From UM-FILTER-42-9 sp038063775 (lineage in GTDB: Bacteria > Patescibacteriota > Minisyncoccia > Moranbacterales > UBA2206), in NCBI GenBank assembly GCA_038063775.1, contig JBBTUK010000001.1:1-51780 (forward strand): DNA of 51,780 nt, in the 5' to 3' direction. Positions 50,376 to 51,780 of the stretch are shown piece after piece (position 1 is the first letter of the stretch; every line of letters begins with the position of its first letter). The position numbers were made by a program, and so were the translations under genes. The notes under the pieces were generated by a model. That model was not told where the DNA came from. It did not search any database and worked only from the letters and a program-made list of their open reading frames with translations.

Positions 50376-51542
50376 TTATTTGGTCGCTTGAGGTGTTTCG
50401 GCCGTTTCTGGATTAAGGCGATCAACGATCATCTTTGTAGTCAGCCGGGTTGTTCCAATCAGAATCGTTTTGGGACTTATCGCGTAGTCAATGGAAAGAT
50501 ACTCCGGGGAAATAATATTTAGATAGCGAACGGGCAGATTTTTATAAGTATTATTGGAAAAACGCTTTAATTTTATCGGAGCATATGGCGTGTCCAGGAA
50601 GAGCGGTTTGAGGCCTGTCAGCAACCGCGGCTCTTCCAGCAACATCAAGCTCTTCAAATTAACATCCTCTTTATAATCAAGGCTGATTCCTAGCCGGTAA
50701 TTATCGCCATCTTTGTAAACGAATAAGCTGAAAGTATCTTTTAGGGCGGTTAAAATATTTTTTGAAAAAACCAGTCCGATCTTTTTGGAAAATATTGAGA
50801 ATCCAATCGGATTGTTTTCTTTGTCAACTACTATGAATTCAACCGGTCCGGTAACGCCTTCTTTTTCCACTTCCTTAACATTTTCAGCGACCGCGTTTTT
50901 CAAAGTATCTGGATCCGTCGCAGCCAGATCAACTTGCAAGTAGTTTGGTTTTTTGAGAGAAAATTTTGGATTTTCTTTGGGTGGATCTACTGCCACTGGC
51001 TCTGGTTCAATTGGGGTTTCTATGATCGGCTTGGAAACGGAATTATTCTTTAGGTTTTTTTGCTTGGTTATCCAAAAATAATATCCGCTTCCTCCCAAAG
51101 CAATGATTATCAAAACTATAGCGATCGTCCCAATCAATTTGCCGATATTTCTATCTTGCCCGGTCTCCTTTTTGGGAGCTTCAGGTAACTTTTTTTCCGG
51201 CTTGATAAACAAGTCTTTTTTGACCTCGGAAACATCAATTTTTTTAACAGGAGGCTTCGACACCTCTGTTTCGGCATAAATTTTTAAGCGGGAAGAGTCC
51301 TGGGATGGCGAGCCGCTATTTTGCATTTGATTCAAAAAAGGGCTGGTTTTTTGCGCCTCGGTCAGGTTAGCTTGGATGGCCGGTTGCGGAACTTGATCAG
51401 CTGATAGCGGTGCGGATTTTTTTGGATGTTCCAATTCATTCAAATCGCCGAGCATTGTGTGCACGGGAATGTCGCTCGGTTTAAATTCTTTATTCTGGCT
51501 CAGATCAGACATCCCATCCTTTTTGTTTTTGTCTTCAAACAT
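50376..51542 (-). CDS. Single-pass membrane protein of unknown function, 388 aa
   Basis: The cytoplasmic N-terminal half (1-145) is polar and probably disordered (Pro/Lys/Ser-rich). One transmembrane helix follows (LIGTIAIVLIIIALGGSGYY). The extracytoplasmic part of about 200 aa (YLQVDLAATDPDTLKNAVAE; VEFIVVDKENNPIGFSIFSK; LFVYKDGDNYRLGISLDYKE; SIDYAISPKTILIGTTRLTT) looks like a folded alpha/beta domain common among CPR hypotheticals. It is flanked by pnp upstream and the noncoding RNA downstream, and has its own terminator-bounded unit. I do not recognise a function. Confidence 0.8.
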   Translation of the reverse strand: MFEDKNKKDGMSDLSQNKEFKPSDIPVHTMLGDLNELEHPKKSAPLSADQVPQPAIQANLTEAQKTSPFLNQMQNSGSPSQDSSRLKIYAETEVSKPPVKKIDVSEVKKDLFIKPEKKLPEAPKKETGQDRNIGKLIGTIAIVLIIIALGGSGYYFWITKQKNLKNNSVSKPIIETPIEPEPVAVDPPKENPKFSLKKPNYLQVDLAATDPDTLKNAVAENVKEVEKEGVTGPVEFIVVDKENNPIGFSIFSKKIGLVFSKNILTALKDTFSLFVYKDGDNYRLGISLDYKEDVNLKSLMLLEEPRLLTGLKPLFLDTPYAPIKLKRFSNNTYKNLPVRYLNIISPEYLSIDYAISPKTILIGTTRLTTKMIVDRLNPETAETPQATK

Positions 51543-51595
51543 TTTTTTGATTTTATTTTTTGAGAATTTATTTTGAAATAAAAAAAGTGAAAAAT

Positions 51596-51627
51596 AAAAT
51601 AGGGATAAATTTCTTCATCTCTATTTT
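51596..51627 (-). terminator. Intrinsic terminator after pnp
   Basis: On the minus strand AAAATAGAGAT, a 10-nt loop and ATCCCTATTTT form an 11-bp stem with one mismatch, followed by ATTTTTC. It lies 30 bp after the pnp stop codon. Confidence 0.7.
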
Positions 51628-51657
51628 ACAACAGAATCTGATTTATTGCCAATGCCA

Positions 51658-51780
51658 CTAGGCTTTTTTAGTCACCGCTTTGGCGGACAAGTTTATTCTG
51701 CCCTGGTTGTCGATTTCTTTGACTTTGACCGGAATAATGTCGCCAATTTTCACTACATCTTCAACTTTCTCCACTCGGCG
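51658..51780 (-). CDS. pnp: Polyribonucleotide nucleotidyltransferase, C-terminal end (partial)
   Basis: Forty residues are visible before the window edge, reading RRVEKVEDVVKIGDIIPVKV then KEIDNQGRINLSAKAVTKKA. This is the last part of the S1 RNA-binding domain that ends PNPase (R-V-x-x-V-x-D-V-x-x-x-G-D and the closing ID-x-x-G-R-I-x-L-S). Other S1-domain proteins could end similarly, but the short basic tail after L-S-x-K fits PNPase best. The enzyme degrades RNA from the 3' end. Confidence 0.75.
   Translation of the reverse strand, partial: RRVEKVEDVVKIGDIIPVKVKEIDNQGRINLSAKAVTKKA

Noticed and set aside
1..51780. Alternative genetic code with UGA as glycine
   Set aside because: Genes such as the TrmB-family regulator end in TGA, and conserved proteins contain no in-frame TGA.
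1..51780. tRNA genes
   Set aside because: I saw no T-arm of the GTTCGAATC type paired with a proper acceptor stem on either strand; a tRNA scan would be decisive.

Overview
The window looks like chromosomal DNA of a Candidate Phyla Radiation (Patescibacteria) bacterium, most likely Parcubacteria and possibly near Moranbacteria. The signs are AT-rich sequence, tightly packed genes, a type IV secretion-like cluster of the CPR kind (PrgI, TraC-like domain, VirB4, VirB6-like, pilin), many small membrane-anchored hypotheticals, a short YebC, and palindromic elements inserted within genes. UGA is used as a stop (for example the TrmB-family gene ends TGA), so this is not the UGA=Gly code of Gracilibacteria. 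The phylum call is inference; no rRNA gene is present. Four 100-N scaffold gaps occur. Two of them are flanked by identical 55-bp sequences and are joining artefacts.

Layout. 1-990: 3' part of a surface protein (PKD and lamin-tail-like). 1057-4736 (-): cassette of a permuted ATP-grasp ligase, a class I glutamine amidotransferase and two unknowns. 4871-5618 (-): two CheY-like proteins behind a strong promoter and a 265-nt structured leader. 6046-6789 (+): TrmB-type regulator with a likely operator. 7028-13051 (+): yebC-ruvC, then a 7TM protein, an ATP-grasp/retropepsin fusion and three more ATP-grasp ligases. 13164-15689: class A penicillin-binding protein. 15706-19858 (-): dnaA, dnaN, trxB and a DUF721/DciA-like gene. 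20090-21871 (+): rpmH, rnpA, yidC and jag, the classic origin-proximal arrangement, with candidate DnaA boxes around dnaA. 21877-27372 (+): flippase, two GT2 glycosyltransferases and two O-antigen ligase/polymerase-like proteins. 27387-42873 (-): type IV secretion-like cluster. 43198-44829 (+): UbiA-type prenyltransferase with a large membrane extension. 44822-49608 (-): rsmA, a G5/RlpA-like wall protein, yifB/comM, lspA, a DksA/TraR zinc finger and yraN. 49654-50177 (-): a candidate structured noncoding RNA of about 520 nt that matches no family I can recognise. 50376-51780 (-): a single-pass membrane protein and the end of pnp.

Most notable are the amidoligase locus (four ATP-grasp enzymes, a retropepsin-like domain and a 7TM protein), which looks able to build and trim a peptide or amino-acid modification at the membrane; the 520-nt RNA with consensus promoter, many hairpins and mutually exclusive 5' pairings; the fusion of a VirB2-like pilin to a lytic transglycosylase; and three in-frame palindromic insertions in two conserved enzymes, resembling Rickettsia palindromic elements.
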